DNA of 64,000 nt from Mallotus nudiflorus (GCA_947683625.1 CANTUR010000037.1:3186501-3250500), one strand, 5' to 3'. Shown: positions 12,722-26,867, counted from the stretch's first letter. Made by a program: numbers and translations. The notes: generated by a model not told the origin, from the sequence alone.

Positions 12722-15700
12722 TCAGAAAAGAATAATTACAAAACAAGGAGGAAAGAGATACAGGTAAGAAGCTCGCATCTCAGCTTCAGTCTCCCACGTA
12801 TGCTCTTCAACTCTGTTGCTACGCCACAGAACCTTGACCATCGGAATCTGTTTCGATCATAACTGTTGAACTTGATAATCAACGATCACCATAGGTTCAT
12901 CCACAAATGTCAGATCTTCATTCACTTCCATGTTGTCGGGCTGCAACACGTATGAAGGGTCTGAGATATACTTCCTCAGCATCAAGATATGAAACACCGG
13001 ATGCACTTATGACATACTCGAGGGTAAAGCCAACTGATATGCAACAGTGCCAACTCTCTCCAGAATCTTAAACGGTCTGATATATCTCGGTGCTAACTTA
13101 CCCTTCCTGCGAAATCTCATAACACCCTTCATCGAAGACACCTTCAGAAAAATGAAGTCTCCAACCTGAAACTCTACATCTTTGCACCTAGGATCCGCAT
13201 AGCTCTTCTGCCTGCTAATTGCGGTCTCTAATCTGTGCTTAATCACGATGACTTTCTCTGCAGCATCCTGAACCATCTCAGGTCCAGTCAAAGCTCTCTC
13301 CCCAATCTCATCCCAACTCAGAGGGGATCTACATTTCCTTCCATACAATGCCTCATATGGTGCCATGCCAATACTGCTATGGTAGCTGTTATTATATGCA
13401 AACTCTACAAGAGGAAAATGATCATCCCAGCTACCTCCCAAATCCAAAACACACATCCTCAACATATCTTCTAGTGTTTGGATCGTCCTCTCAGACTGAC
13501 TATCTGTCTAAGGATGAAAAGCAGTACTGAAATCCAACCTAGTGCCCATCGCTTCCTGTAACTTCTGCCAAAAATGAGAAGTAAATACTGAACCTCTGTC
13601 TGACACAATGGACATAAGTACTCTATGAAGGCACACAATATGCTTCACATATAGCTTCGCCAATCTAGCTACAGAATAGGTAGCTTTCACAGGTAAGAAA
13701 TATGCAAACTTCGTTAACCTGTCTACAATCACCTAGATGGAATTGTATCCATCCTTAGAACGAGGTAAACCAACCACAAAATCCATATTTATCCTTTCCC
13801 ACTTCCACTCAGGAATAGGAAGAGGCTGAAGCTTCCCAGAAGGCTTCTGATGTTCAGCTTTCACTTGCTGACACGTCAGGCACTTAGCAACATAATCAGC
13901 AACATCCTTCTTCAATCCATCCCACCAGTATAAATCTCTGATATTGTGGTACATCTTAGTGACACCCGGATGTACGCTATAAACTGTAGAATGTGCTTCC
14001 TCTAGGATCTCTTCTCTCAAATCATCCACATCAGGAACACACAATCTACCACTGATCCACAACACACCATCATCATCAAGTGTGAAATCAGTGAACTTCC
14101 CTGCTCGAACATTCTCTGCAAGCTCTTCTAGAATAGGATGATGCCTTAATCCTATCCCTCAATACAGATCGCACCTTAAATTAAACTAGCAGTCCACCTG
14201 ATCTACTAATCTTCATCATCAAACCTTGATCCACCAACAGATGCAACTCCTGGATCAATGGTCTCCTCTTAACACTGATGTGAGCAAAACTGCCTGAGGA
14301 CTTTCTACTCGAGGCATCTATTACTACATTAGCCTTGCCTGGATGATATAAAATCTCACAGTCATAATCTTTCAACAGTTCCAACCATGTCCTCTGCCTC
14401 ATATTCAAATCTCTCTACTAGAAAATGTACTTAAGGCTCTTATGATTAGTAAAAATCTCACAAGTCACCCCGTACAAATAATGTCTCCAAATCTTGAGAG
14501 CAAAGATCACTGCAGCCATCTCAAGGTCATGTGTAGGATAACTCTGCTCATGCTTCTTCAACTGCCTCGAAGCATAGGCTATCACCCTACCATTCTGCAT
14601 TAACACACAACCAAGGCCAACTCTAGAGGCATCACAATAAACTGTGAACTTGTCCACACTATTAGGCAAAGCTAACACTGAAGCTGTGGTCAATTTCTCC
14701 TTCAACAACTGAAAACTATTCTCATAAGCTTCAGACCATTTAAATCTAATATTCTTCTGAGTCAAGCGAGTCATAGGGGCTATAATTCTGGAAAAATCCT
14801 GTACAAACCGCCTATAATACCCGGCTAAACCCAAAAAACTCTAAATCTCTTTAACAAAAGTTGGTCTAGGCCACTCAGACACTACCTCAATCTTCTGTGG
14901 ATCAACCTGGATACCTTCTTTAAACACCATGTGTCCAAGAAAAGAAACACTCTTCATCTAGAAATCACACTTTGAGAATTTAGCATAAAGCTGATGATCT
15001 CTCAGTGTCTGCAGTATAGTCCTCAAGTGATATACATGCTCCTCCATACTCCTTGAATATACCAGTATATCATCGATGAAGACTACCACAAACTGATCCA
15101 TATATGGTCTGAATACCCTATTCATCAGGTCCATAAAAGCTGTTGGTGCATTAGTCAAACCAAAAGACATCATCAGAAACTCATAATGGCCATATCGAGT
15201 GCAGAATGCCATTTTAGGAACATCGGCTTCACTGATCCGCAGCTGATGATAACCCAACCTCAAATCAATCTTAGAAAAGAATTGTGCACCTTGTAGTTGA
15301 TCAAATAAGTCTTCTATCCTCGGGAGAGGATAATTGTTCTTCACTGTCACCTTGTTCAGCTCTCTATAGCCAATGTGCAGTCTCAGGGTACCATCCTTCT
15401 TCTTCACAAACAGGACTGGTGCACCCCAAGGAGAAACACTGGGTCTGATGAAACCCTTATCCAATAACTCTTGCAACTGCTCCTTCAATTCTTTTAACTC
15501 TGCAGGAGCCATTCTATAGGGTGACATAGATATAGGAGTAGTACCTGGAACCACATCTATACAGAACTCAATCTCTCTATGAGGTGGTAAACCTAGCAAC
15601 TCCTCAGGAAAAACATTAGGAAACTCACAGGCAACAGCAACATCTGTGAGTGACAACTTCTCCATTGAAGTATCCCTAACCAATGCCAAATATCCCTGAC

Positions 15701-17496
15701 AACCTTTCCTCAGCAACTTCCTAGCCATAATAGCAGAAATAAGATTCTGAGGTGCTGAACTCCTATCACCCACAAACTTAAATTCTTCTTCGCCAGGAAT
15801 TCTGAAAGTCACCTCTTTATTCCGACAATCCACCACAGCATAATATTGAGATAACCAATCCATACCCAGAATAACATCAAACTCCATCACATCCAACAGA
15901 ATCAAGTCAGCCGAGAATTGGATAACCAGAATTCTGAACTCAATCTCTATCTCCTATGAGAATTGGATAACCAGAAAGAACAATATCGGTGTCCAAAGAA
16001 TCATATAAAGGAGTGGCGATAGACAAAGGAAAAGCCATCCTCGAAGCTTTCCAACAAGACTTAGAAGAAAAAATAGGAGAAAGGAACGAATGCATGGCAC
16101 CCGGATCAAACAGAACCCATGCATCCAGATAACAGATAGAAATAATACCTGCCATAATTGCATTAGATGCCTAAGCATCCTGCTGAGTAAGATGAAAAAC
16201 TCTGGCCTATCCTCGACCTCCTTGCTGACTGGTATAAGTCTGGCCAATACCTCTAGCACCTCCTCTGGCACCTCTACCATAACCCTACTGTGGAACTCTA
16301 ATGCTGGGCTGGAGGCAACTGAAAAGGAACGGGTGCAGCATTAGTAATTGACTGCTGAGGAAATCACAGAATCTGTGGCTGCTGATACCTGGAGTAAGGA
16401 CATGATCTGGCATAATGTCCTATCTGCCCACATCTGAAGCATGTCAGTGGTGTCAGGTAACATGGTCCCTGATGGACTCTGCCGCAGGTCTGGCAAACAT
16501 TGGCAGCTGATGCAGAACTAGACCACTATTACTACTCAAAGCACCTGACCCGAATTTGAACAGCCTATGCTGACCTCCATGACCATGTCTACTGCTTTGA
16601 TGCACTCGCTGCTGCTGTCTCTGACTCTACTGAGCTGAACCTCTCTACTGATTACTCGAACCAACATGAAAACTCAAATATGGAGTAGTCTGTAATCCAC
16701 TCGACTGAACACCCAGCTGGTAGTAATCAGGCATCGCTTCCTGTCTAACTAGCTTCAGCTCAATCTCCTTAGCCAACTCAATCACAGACTCCAGAGTAAG
16801 GCCCGTTGTAGGCATACCAGCAAATACTGAACCCAATCCGGTGACATAAGTGGTGACTACGAAATACTAGTCTCGCATCTGATCCTCTGTATATCTATCC
16901 AACCGAAGGAACTCTCGGGTGTACTCCTCTACTAATAGATCACTACGAGATATACTGGTCAATCTGAGATGATAACTCATGCAAAGCGGCTCTGGGCAGA
17001 ATCTCCTCATAAATCGCTCTCTAAACTGAGCCCAGGTCATCGTCATCATATAAGGCTGGATCATTTGAATAAACCAGTCCAGGGCTGCTCCTTTAACAGA
17101 AAGCTTAACAATCATAATCCGCTGGTACTCGGTGTCAGCAGTCCGAGTCCTAGTCTCGATCGCATGCAGAAATTCTAATGGATCAGAAGTCCTATCGAAG
17201 GTAATCCTGCCAACTCTAGCATAGAACAAAGTTGCCTCAGGGTCAGACATACCCTACTGATAGGTAGGCTGAACAGGCTGAATAACTAGAGGTACAGGAA
17301 TATCCTCATACTTAGGCTCAATAGGCTCCTCATCCTGTATCTCTCTCTGCCTACAGCGACCTGCCGCTCCTCGAGGTCTACCTCTGCCACGACCTTTGCG
17401 TCTAGCTGGCTGCTCAGGAGGCAAAACCTCATCCTGAAAGGACTCATCATCCTTGGCCTCAACAACCGGTGGAGCGACACACGCTCGCCTCCTTAT
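12722..17496 (-). pseudogene. gag-pol remnant of the minus-strand Tekay/Del element
   Basis: Order on the minus strand: Gag (GMSDPEATLFYARVGRITF, LDWFIQMIQPYMMTMTWAQF), protease with WVLFDPGAMHSF, reverse transcriptase with FIDDILVYSR (15905-14958), RNase H (YCDASRVGLGCVL), integrase (TCQQVKAEH, SDRGSVFTSHFWQ, YNNSYHSSIG) and a C-terminal tail. The gag start codon is ATA instead of ATG (17494-17496). In-frame stops include TAG at 13508-13510 (from CAG), 13733-13735 (from TGG) and others near 14416, 14838 and 14956. Most are C-to-T or G-to-A changes relative to the plus-strand copy. The normal stop is also lost, extending the frame to 12722. It cannot encode a polyprotein. Confidence 0.92.
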
Positions 17497-17670
17497 TCTG
17501 AAAAGATAAACAGAACAATTCAGACAAAACAGACAATGGAGGAATAACGCAGAAAACTAAAGTAAAGAATACTTATCAGGACATACTCAAACCTAGTTCA
17601 CTGTAGTAGTTTCAAAAGAAAACACAACACTAAAAACTAGGGCCACAACTCACACAACTAAGGCCTTGAC

Positions 17671-20600
17671 TGTAATATCCCGTGTTTTTAAAAATATTTT
17701 TACACTGTACCGGGATATACAGTGTCAATAATTTTTATGCATTATACGATATTTTTATGAGTTGATATGTATTTTAAACCTATTTTAATTACTGTCTATT
17801 ATTTTCAGTATTTTACGTAAAATTTTCCCGGGACTTTTATTTTCGGGGAAATTTCCACGTAAACAATATATTATTAATTATTTTAAATGTATTTACGGGT
17901 TTGCATGAACTCATACATATTTTTAAATTATTAAATAAAGCCTGTGTGTGTATATTTATTTAATTAGGGTTTATTATTACCCTAATATTTTATTATTTAT
18001 TTATTATTATTTGATTATTTTATTTATTATTAAATTATTAAAATTTATTATTTTATTATTAATTATTTATTAATATTTAATTATTTTAATTTATTTTATT
18101 TTTTTTCTCTTTTTTTCTTTTCCTTTTTCTTTCTTTTTCTTTTTCTTTCTCTTTCCTTTTTCTTTCTTTTTCTTTTTCTTCTTCTTCTTCTTCTTCTCCC
18201 GCGGGCGCCGACCTCCACTATTCTTCACCGCCGTTTCTCCCTCCTCCGGCCACCGTTTTCGACACCGCCGGTCTCTATCTTCTCCTTGAGCTCCGGTGAG
18301 TGTTATTCTAGCTTTGGTTTGAGCTAAAATGGTCTAGAATTGCTTAGGTTTTGATTTGAAGTTTTCGGCCTCTTTTGGTTTTTGATTTTTTTGAGCTTCG
18401 ATTTGGATGATTCATGGAAACTTCCTTCACAAATGTTGTTCCTGGTAGTTTGATCTTCATTTATGAATTTTTACAGAATTTTTGGAGGTTGTTTGGATTT
18501 TTGGGTATTTTTGAATATTTTAATATTATTTTCTAATTTTCGGAAATTAATTATTTAAATTATGAAATTGGAGTTTATGGTTGAATTGAGTGTTGAAATG
18601 AATTATAGGAATTTATTTGGAATTTTTATGAATTTCTAAGTATTTATTTTTAATTATTGAAGTTTATGTGATTTTGTAAAATTAAGTTAATTGTGTTTTA
18701 AATTGAATTTAATTGGTTAATTGAGTTTAATTATTAATATTATTGATAAATATGTTGAGAAAATTAATTTTGGATAATTGTATGATTTTTGGTGAATTTT
18801 TGAAGTAATTTAGGTATATATATATATATAGGGGTATTTTGGTAATTTTACCCTAAATTGTCTAAAAATGTAATTTAATTGGTTTTAATATTTATTTAAG
18901 GTATAAAAATGATTTCTACAAAATATTTAGTATTTTTAACTAATTAAAACTATTTTCCGAGAATTATTTTCAATTATATATATAATATACGGTTTTTCTA
19001 ATAAAATGAGTTTTAATCGATTTTTACAGTGTTTCAAGATTTATTTTGTAATTTCTACGTATGAAATGTATTTTTATGATTTAAGGATATTTTTGGTATA
19101 TTTGAATATATATATTCTGTGTTTGTGGACCCCGATCGACAGATTGTAGTCTGGAGTCCGACCGAGGGGTTGTGATTGATTGTGGTGTTTATTTTTGAAG
19201 TGTATTTCTTTGCAGGTTCGGCTCTACTCTTTTGAGTAGAGAGATGTCCGTTTTACAGGGGAGGTTCTGCCGGATTTTCGGTAGAATTCTCGTAAAACGT
19301 GATATCCAGTCGAACCCTAATTCTGTTTCCGTATTTTAATACTCTAGATTGAATTCTAGGATTTCTGTTAGGGTTATTCTGATGTCGATTAATTATTTCT
19401 TGTTTAGTTGCGCCGAGACCGAGGGTTAGTGGACCAGGCCCGTCGGACCCGTCTCGTGGAGCGCATTAGGTGAGTTACTATATTATATATATATGCTTAG
19501 GATGCATGATTTAGAAAATGCATGTTTTATTTTGACTGAATATGCATAAATAACATGATTTATATTCAAGTATATTTTTGGTATATTTTTGGTATATAAT
19601 AAATTATATACATGTTTTATTAATAAAATATATTTAAAATGTTTTTAAATATATTTTTTTAGTTTAATTCATGATTTGATTGGATTTATTTGACATATAT
19701 ATACTCAAAATATACCTGGTTTACGTTTGGTATATTTCCAGTATATATATGGTTTATATTGTTATTTCATTTATATTCATGCATCATTTATTTTTGTGAA
19801 TGAATGTTTTATATTTAAGAATGAAGGATATCAATAGAACGTGCTACCTAGTGGGCAGCACTAGGACCGAGTACGTACCGGTACGCCTATAGCTTTAGGC
19901 TATATTACTAACTTATTTGTGGATATTGAATTGATTATGATTATTGATATGTGTGAGATGTGGTTTGGGTGTGATTGCTGGAGCTCGGTTGACCAAGTGT
20001 CTCGGGGCCAGTCTACTGTCCATATGGATTAAGTGGATATATTTGGAATCAGTGAGCCTGTATGGCTAGAGTGTTGTTTAACACTATTTTTTCTGAGGTT
20101 GCGATATTTTAGGGTTCTATGTGATCCTTCATAAAAGTTGATTTTCAGACAAAATATATAAAATGATTTTTCTGCATCTGTATGAACTTGCCTGTATATA
20201 TACATATTACTCATATATTGTTGACTGTATGCATTATCACTTAGAGTGTATGTATATATATTATAGTAATTCACTCAGTGAGGTCTGACTCCCCTCCGTT
20301 GACTATTTTTCAGGAGAGTCAACTTCCTCAGACCTTAGTAGCAGGTCGATACGCCGGATTTCTTCCGCCCCGGCTTCTTTATGTAAATTTTATACTTGAG
20401 TCTTATTTATTTTATCTAGACACTGCAGTAGTTGTGATTTTCAGTAGTTGTAAATTAAAGTATTTGTTTTAAAGAGATGTATTATAGTAAAACTGGATTT
20501 GTATAAAGATTATACATTTATGAGATTATATATGCGATGTGATGAGTTTTGAATTATATCCAGTTGTTATGGATGATATTGTAATATTTATGATTTTATT

Positions 20601-20731
20601 TTCCGCTGCATATTATATTTTTATGGTTATTATTGCATATTTATTTTATTTTTAGGCTTGCTACGGGTTCCGGATTCGAAAGAATTCCCGTTCCCTAGCG
20701 CCGGTCATGGCCCCTGTTTTGGGTCGTGACA
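17671..20731 (+). mobile_element. Nested Tekay/Del-family solo LTR, 3061 bp
   Basis: Runs from TGTAATATCCCG to GGGTCGTGACA. The 5-bp TSD TTGAC is perfect (17666-17670 and 20732-20736). It sits in the 5' untranslated region of the minus-strand relative, between its primer-binding site and gag, in opposite orientation. It differs from other family members in two ways: a CT-rich tract (18093-18197) replaces the variable leader segment, and only one of the two tandem hairpin units is present. Confidence 0.93.
18093..18197 (+). repeat. Polypyrimidine tract (TTTTTCTTTC)n/(TTC)n
   Basis: About 100 bases of almost pure pyrimidine ending in a TTC run, directly before the conserved CCGGCCACCGTTTTCGACAC block of the LTR. 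Other family LTRs have unrelated sequence at this position. Confidence 0.85.
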
Positions 20732-20746
20732 TTGACACAGAACTCC

Positions 20747-20758
20747 GCTCTGATACCA
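20747..20758 (-). other. tRNA-iMet primer-binding site of the minus-strand Tekay element
   Basis: Reads TGGTATCAGAGC on the minus strand, four bases from the 5' LTR. It is separated from its own gag by the nested solo LTR. Confidence 0.9.
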
Positions 20759-20762
20759 ACTT

Positions 20763-23700
20763 TGTCACGACCCAAAACAAGGGCCATGACCGGCGCTAGG
20801 GAACGGGAATTCTTTCGAATTCGGAACCTGTAGCAAGCCTTAAAATAAAATAAAACATGCAATAATAATAATAATAACATAAATAAAGTATTCTGCAGCA
20901 GAAATAAAATCATAGATATTGAAATAATAATCCACCAAATGAGATTAAATCAAATAACTCATCTCAAATATAAATAATCTTTTAATACAAATCCAGTTCA
21001 AATATTTGAAATACATAACTCACACAACTATAATACATAATCCCCTCAATTTTTTACAACTACTGCAGTGTCTAGATTATAAAATAAGTTCAGGTAAGCA
21101 GTTTACATAGTGAAGCTGGGGCGAAAGAAATCCGACGTATTAGTCTACTACTGAGGTTTGAAGATGATGACTCTCTTGAAAAATAGTCAACGAAGGGGAG
21201 TCAGACCTCACTAAGTGAATTGTTATAATATATATATATACATACTAAATGACAATGCACACAGTCAATAGTATATAAAATAAGTATATATACAAGCAAA
21301 TACACACAGATGCAGCAAAATCATTTTATATATTTTTATTGAAAATCATCGTTTATGAAGGATCAAATAAAACCCTAGAAAATCGCAACCTCAAACAGTG
21401 TTAAATAACACTCTAGCCATACAGGCTCACTTATTCCAAATATAATCACTTGTTTCATTTGGACAGTAGACTGGCCCTGAAACACTAACTCAACCGAGCT
21501 CCAGCAATCTGACTGTCAGGGTGATTGGCCCCGAGACACTTGGTCAACCAAGCTCCAGCAATCACACTCCCAAATCACATCTCTCATCAAATCAAATCAA
21601 TCCGATTAATATCCACAAATAGGTTAGTAATATAGCCTAAATGCTATCAGCATACCGGTACATACTCAGTCCTAGTGCTGCCAACTAGGTAACACGTTCT
21701 ATTGATATCCTTCATTAATATAAAACATACATTCATAAATAAATGATGCATGAATTTCAATAAAATAGCAACATAAACCATATATATACTAGAAATATAC
21801 CAAAAGTAAACCAGGTATATTTCGAGTATATATACGTCAAATAAATCCAATGTACTTGCAAAATAAACTAGAAATATATTTAAAAACATTTTAAGTATAA
21901 ATGTTTAATAAAACACGCATATTATTCAAAATATATCAAAAATATACCAAAAATAAACTTAAGTACTAATTAAATCATTTATGCATATTTAATCAAAATA
22001 AACCATACATTTCTAAAACATGCACCCTAAAAAATATATATATAAAATAACAACTCACAGCTATTGCGCTCCACGAGATGGGTCCGATGGGCCTAGTCCA
22101 CTAGGCCTCGGTCTCGGCGCAACTAAATAAATAAATGATAACAGAAAATCAGAATAAATCTAACAAAAATTTCTAGAAACTCGATCTAGAATACTAGACA
22201 CAGAATTAGAATGGGAATTCGACCGAATATCACGTTTTACGAGAATTTTACCAAAAATCCAGCAGAACCTCTCCTGTAAAATGGACATCTCTCTACTCAA
22301 AGAGTAGAGCCAGTCCTGCAAAGAAAACACACTTTGAAATAAACACAGAACACAACCACAATCCTTTGGTCGAACTCCAAACTACAATTCACCGACCCAG
22401 GTCCACAATTCACAGAACAATTATAAAATACCGAAAATGCCCTTTTATAATAAAAATACATTTTATCAATCCAAATTACATATTTAACCTTAAAACATGT
22501 TAAAAACCGATAAAAACTCATTTATTTAGAAAAATCGTCTATTATATATAATTTGAAAATAATTTACGAAAAATATTTTTAATTAATTAAAAATACTAAA
22601 TAATTTGTAGAAATCATTTTTATACCTTAATTAACTATTAAAACCAATTTAATTACACTTTTAACCAATTTAGTGTCAAATTACCAAAATACCCCTATAT
22701 ATATAAATTCACTAAAATTAATCAAAAATTCACCAAAAATAGTATAATTACTCAAAAATTAATTTTATCAACATATAATTCAATAATATCAATAAATATA
22801 CTCAATTAACCAATTAATTTCAATAAAACACATAATTAACCTAATTTTCCAAAATTACATAAACTTAAATAAATTCAAAATAAATATATAAAATTCAAAA
22901 AAATTATAAATAAATTTCTAAAATTCATTTCAACACCTATAATTACCATAAAACACAATTTCATAATTTAATTAATTAATTTTCAAAATTAGAAAATATT
23001 AATAAAATAATAAAAAATTCACAAAAATCAAAATAAATTCCAAAAATTCTAAAAAAATTACCACATGTAGATTAAGCTACAAGGATTAAATTTTGTGAAG
23101 GGAGTTTTCTTGAATCAATCAAATTGAAGTTTTAAAAAATCAAGAACCCTAATAGGCTGAAAATGGAAAATCAAAACCTAGGGAAATCTAGACCATTTTA
23201 AGTAAAAAAAGCTTGAAATCACACTCACCGGAGCTCAAGGAGAAGATAGAGATCAGCAGTGTCAAAAACGGTGGCCGGAATCGACTTGATCGACGATGGA
23301 GATGAGTTTCAGTTTTTCGGCCAATTCGAGCTTCAAACGGTGCCGAAGAAGGAAGAGAAGGCAGCGGGACTGGCTGGGGACAATGGTGGCATGCCGGGAG
23401 GTATAGTGACAGGAAGAAAATGACTGATCGGCGCCGAAAATTGAATGGGAACGATCGGGAAGAAGGAGGTGGAGTGGCAAATTCGTAAATACTTCAAACT
23501 TTATTTTAGTTAATGATTTTATATGTATATATGTCCTACTTTATATTATATTAGAATTTAATATAATAAACACAATAAATGTGCACCACACACACATTTT
23601 AATAATATATACACATATATAATTAATTAATTAATATTAAAACTAAATAATAAAAACTAATTTAATTAATTAAACCCTAATTTAATTTAAATAAATGTAC

Positions 23701-23977
23701 ATATATACATTTTCTTTAGCACTTTAAAATTATGTATGAGTTCAAGCAAATTCATAAAACTAGTTAAAATAATTAATATTAAATTATTTACGTCTTAATT
23801 TCTCCGAAAATACAATTTTCGAGAAAATTTTACGTAAATATCTTAAAATAATATAAACAATTAAAATTAGCTTTAAATAAATAGCAAACTCATAAAATAT
23901 TATAAATATATATAAAAATTATTAACACTGCATATGCCGATATAGTTTAAAATTATTTAAAAACTCGGGATATTATA
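20763..23977 (-). repeat. 5' LTR of the minus-strand Tekay/Del element
   Basis: 3215 bp. Aligns with the LTR at 9509-12687. The outer end has one terminal mutation (TATTATA instead of TATTACA on the plus strand). The TSD TGGTT follows directly. Confidence 0.93.
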
Positions 23978-23982
23978 TGGTT

Positions 23983-26276
23983 AAACTCAAAATTTGATAA
24001 GTCTCTTTTCATATTTCAGTATTACATGTAAAATTATTGAATTTTTATGTTTATCAAAAATTTTATAATTTTTTTTAAATGTACATGTTATATTCTATGT
24101 ACAACACAATGATTTTATTACATCTAAAATATCACTACTTTGTTCTATTAAAAACTATGTCTTTTATTCTACTTTTCATTCAACTAAAAACAACTTTTCT
24201 TTTTCTATTTAACGTAAAAAAAATAAAGATATGTAACTTTGAACCATTTTTTATTTTATTTATTTTTTTATTCAATAATTAGTATTATTATTATGTATAT
24301 TAAAAATATATATATGTACTCTTATTTAAAAATAATTAAATAAAATTATTTTAATAACTTTTAAAGTTTTTACTTTTATGTTTAATTAATTTTTAATTTA
24401 TTAAAATTATGTATTTATTTATTTATAAATATTTTTATATTATTTACAGTTGGCATAAAACACGCATTCACAACTATAGTATAAAAATATTTCGGTACTG
24501 AATAAAAAATTACAAGGACAATAAGTGGGGAAAAAAAAATAATACGATAAGGTTGACATGCAAGAAATGCCCAAATTTTCTGCATCAAAAGATTAAAAAG
24601 CTATAAGAATAGTGACATTTATAGAAGAATTGAATATTCTTGCTCACGTTAGTATTGGGAGAAAACAGAAGATAAACCCAAATCAAAAGTCCACAAATCT
24701 ATAGATAGTCATCAGCAAATTGCAAAATGCCTAATGGTTTTGATGGTGACACAGTCTTGTGTAATTAGCATTTCAAGTATGAAAATAAATGAATAGTCAT
24801 AAGAGGAAGTAAAGTGGGAAATATTAGTAGTTATTTTATATCTTGAGTGGCTAACAAAACCACAATACACCATTATTTTCAACATTGGAAACTTACTCAG
24901 CTAGCTTTAATCCATGTCATTCTGCACTCTTAGCATCCATTTGGTTGGTTACTTGAAATGGAAGTAGCAATGGAGGAAAAATAAATATAAAGTAAAAATT
25001 TCAATATTATTTGATTGATTATTGATAACTTCAAACTTAACTCAACTGTAAAATCTGTACAGACAATAAGATCGAGGTGAATAGGTGGAGTTTTCTTAAT
25101 AAGCATTTTGATACTTAAGTTAGTATTTGTACGAGGAAAATAAAGGATATATATTGAATTTATGGAATAAATAGAGAATGATTAGAGAGAATAAATAATT
25201 ATGAGAGATATATGAGGAATATATTTGAATATGGACTTGTATTGTTGATAATTTTAATATCTATATTGAATATAAATAATTTGTCACCTTATAAGATTTG
25301 GATAAATGATCCTTGTGTGGGTTTTGGATTGTTGGACTGCATTTCGAACCCGATATTGATATTAGGTATCAATTATGAAATTTTATAATTAATTTAACTT
25401 AATTTTCATTAAAATTAATGAAAGAGTATCATTCTGATTTTTATATAAATTTAAGTGAATTTGAAATAAAATATCATTTCAATTCTCTTTCTTTTTTAAT
25501 TTCGAGTAAATAAATGTCCTCCAAATAATAATTATAATTAAAAGAATTGGCCTAGAATCAATAAAATTAAGAAAATAAAATAAAAGAATTATTGGTTTAC
25601 TTTCACTTTGATTTTGCTTACAATGTGATTTAGAAACATTTTCAGAGCTAGATTATATGAGTTGGCACCCTTATCTATAATTCTTCAATTTTGGCATTAA
25701 ATAGAGCCATTAAAATGTGTTCATATAGTAAATATAAGGCTCCAATATTGCGTCAAAACAAAGAAAAATAAACAATCCTTTTTCTCTCTTTATCCAATGA
25801 TATGATAAAATATAATCTAATGATAAAATATGAAAAATAGTCTAATTTACCTCTAAATTCGATTTATTACTTTAAAAAATCAAACATGAGGTTAGAGTTA
25901 TAATTGAGTCAAATCAACTCACAAGTTATTTAAGATTGATCCAAAAAAATGTAAAATTGACTCAATTAGTATCAAGCCAAGCTTGAGTTCAAACTACTCA
26001 AGGAAGTTGTTACGTCAAGTTCAAACTTTTTAATATTTTATACGATAAACTTCCAATTTTAATCAATTATAGTCAAACTTGTGCACTTTACCATTTTACT
26101 TTTTTATTACAATATAATTATAAAAATACTTTATCATACCAAGTTCAAACTTGAGTCGAGATTGAATAATTCAAAATATATATTTTAAAATTTTGTACAA
26201 TTAATCTAATCAAATCAAATCGAATATGAGTATAAGAATCATTTAACCAGGTCAACCTCAAGCTTTTAAAGAAAAG
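23983..26276. other. AT-rich intergenic DNA, no gene recognised
   Basis: No ORF with recognisable content. The first few hundred bases may include unreadable continuation of the copia pol remnant. From about 25870 to 26560 motifs such as CAAGCTTGAGTTCAAAC and CAAGTTCAAACTTGAG recur in both orientations, suggesting an old inverted-repeat element into which the SINE at 26277 inserted. Confidence 0.45.
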
Positions 26277-26416
26277 TTTTTTTTTTTTTTTTGAACTAGT
26301 ATAAATAGTTAATTTCTAATACCACAAAGGGGAGAGAGGGGGTGAAGGGTTCGAATCTTATTCTCTTCAAACTAAATATCCATACCTTTTGTCTTTTGGA
26401 CTACTTATGAGAGACT
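26277..26416 (-). mobile_element. tRNA-derived SINE, copy 1
   Basis: On the minus strand: a box A-like TAGTCCAAAAGAC, then a box B-like GATTCGAACCC about 45 bp later, a pyrimidine-rich middle (CACCCCCTCTCTCCCC), CTAGTTC and a poly(A) tail. Flanks TTTAAAGAAAA and TTTCAAAAAAA are similar but not a clean TSD. A second copy lies 0.3 kb to the right in the same orientation. Confidence 0.6.
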
Positions 26417-26716
26417 TTCAAAAAAAATTCAATCAAGTTCAAATCGAATTTTTCGATCTTGGAATTTTAAAATTGAGCTAAGCTTGAAATTGATACTATA
26501 TCCATTTGATTTGACTTCATTTGATTATAGCTCCAGTTAAGGTTCACCATTTTTAGTTTATCTCCGAATCGATTTTTTTTATCTCAAAACTATGAGCTCT
26601 TTTTTTTCATCCATTTGGAATTATAGTAAATTTCAAAAGATAATTAATTTATTAATTTACTAATAGTTACTTACATTTACATACGAACCATCTAATTTAG
26701 TAAATTATTATGAATT

Positions 26717-26867
26717 TTTTTTTAACTAGTTGAAGTGGTTAATTTCTCATCACAAAAGAAAAAGAAAGAGAAAATGGGTAACGCTTCAAATCCAACTTTC
26801 CACATCTGGACATTAACACATCTAAATATATATACATTTTGTTATTTAAATTACTCATGAAAGATAA
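26717..26867 (-). mobile_element. tRNA-derived SINE, copy 2, with 8-bp TSD
   Basis: Related to copy 1 (shared plus-strand AACTAGTTGAAGTGGTTAATTTCT-like segment after the poly-T, and ACT(C/T)ATGA near the other end), but its promoter boxes are more decayed. It is flanked by perfect TATGAATT repeats at 26709-26716 and 26868-26875. Confidence 0.65.

Larger units (their letters stand above)
9509..23977 (-). mobile_element. Ty3/gypsy Tekay/Del-type element, degraded, with nested solo LTR
   Basis: Complete two-LTR element on the minus strand: 5' LTR 20763-23977, tRNA-iMet primer site 20747-20758, gag-pol remnant 17496-12722, polypurine tract 12702-12688, 3' LTR 12687-9509. The TSD TGGTT is perfect (9504-9508 and 23978-23982). 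Removing the nested solo LTR and one copy of its duplication leaves about 11.4 kb, close to the plus-strand relative at 39470-50939. The 5' LTR terminus has mutated from TGTAATATCC to TATAATATCC. Its coding region is much more decayed than that of the relative, so it is older. Confidence 0.93.
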
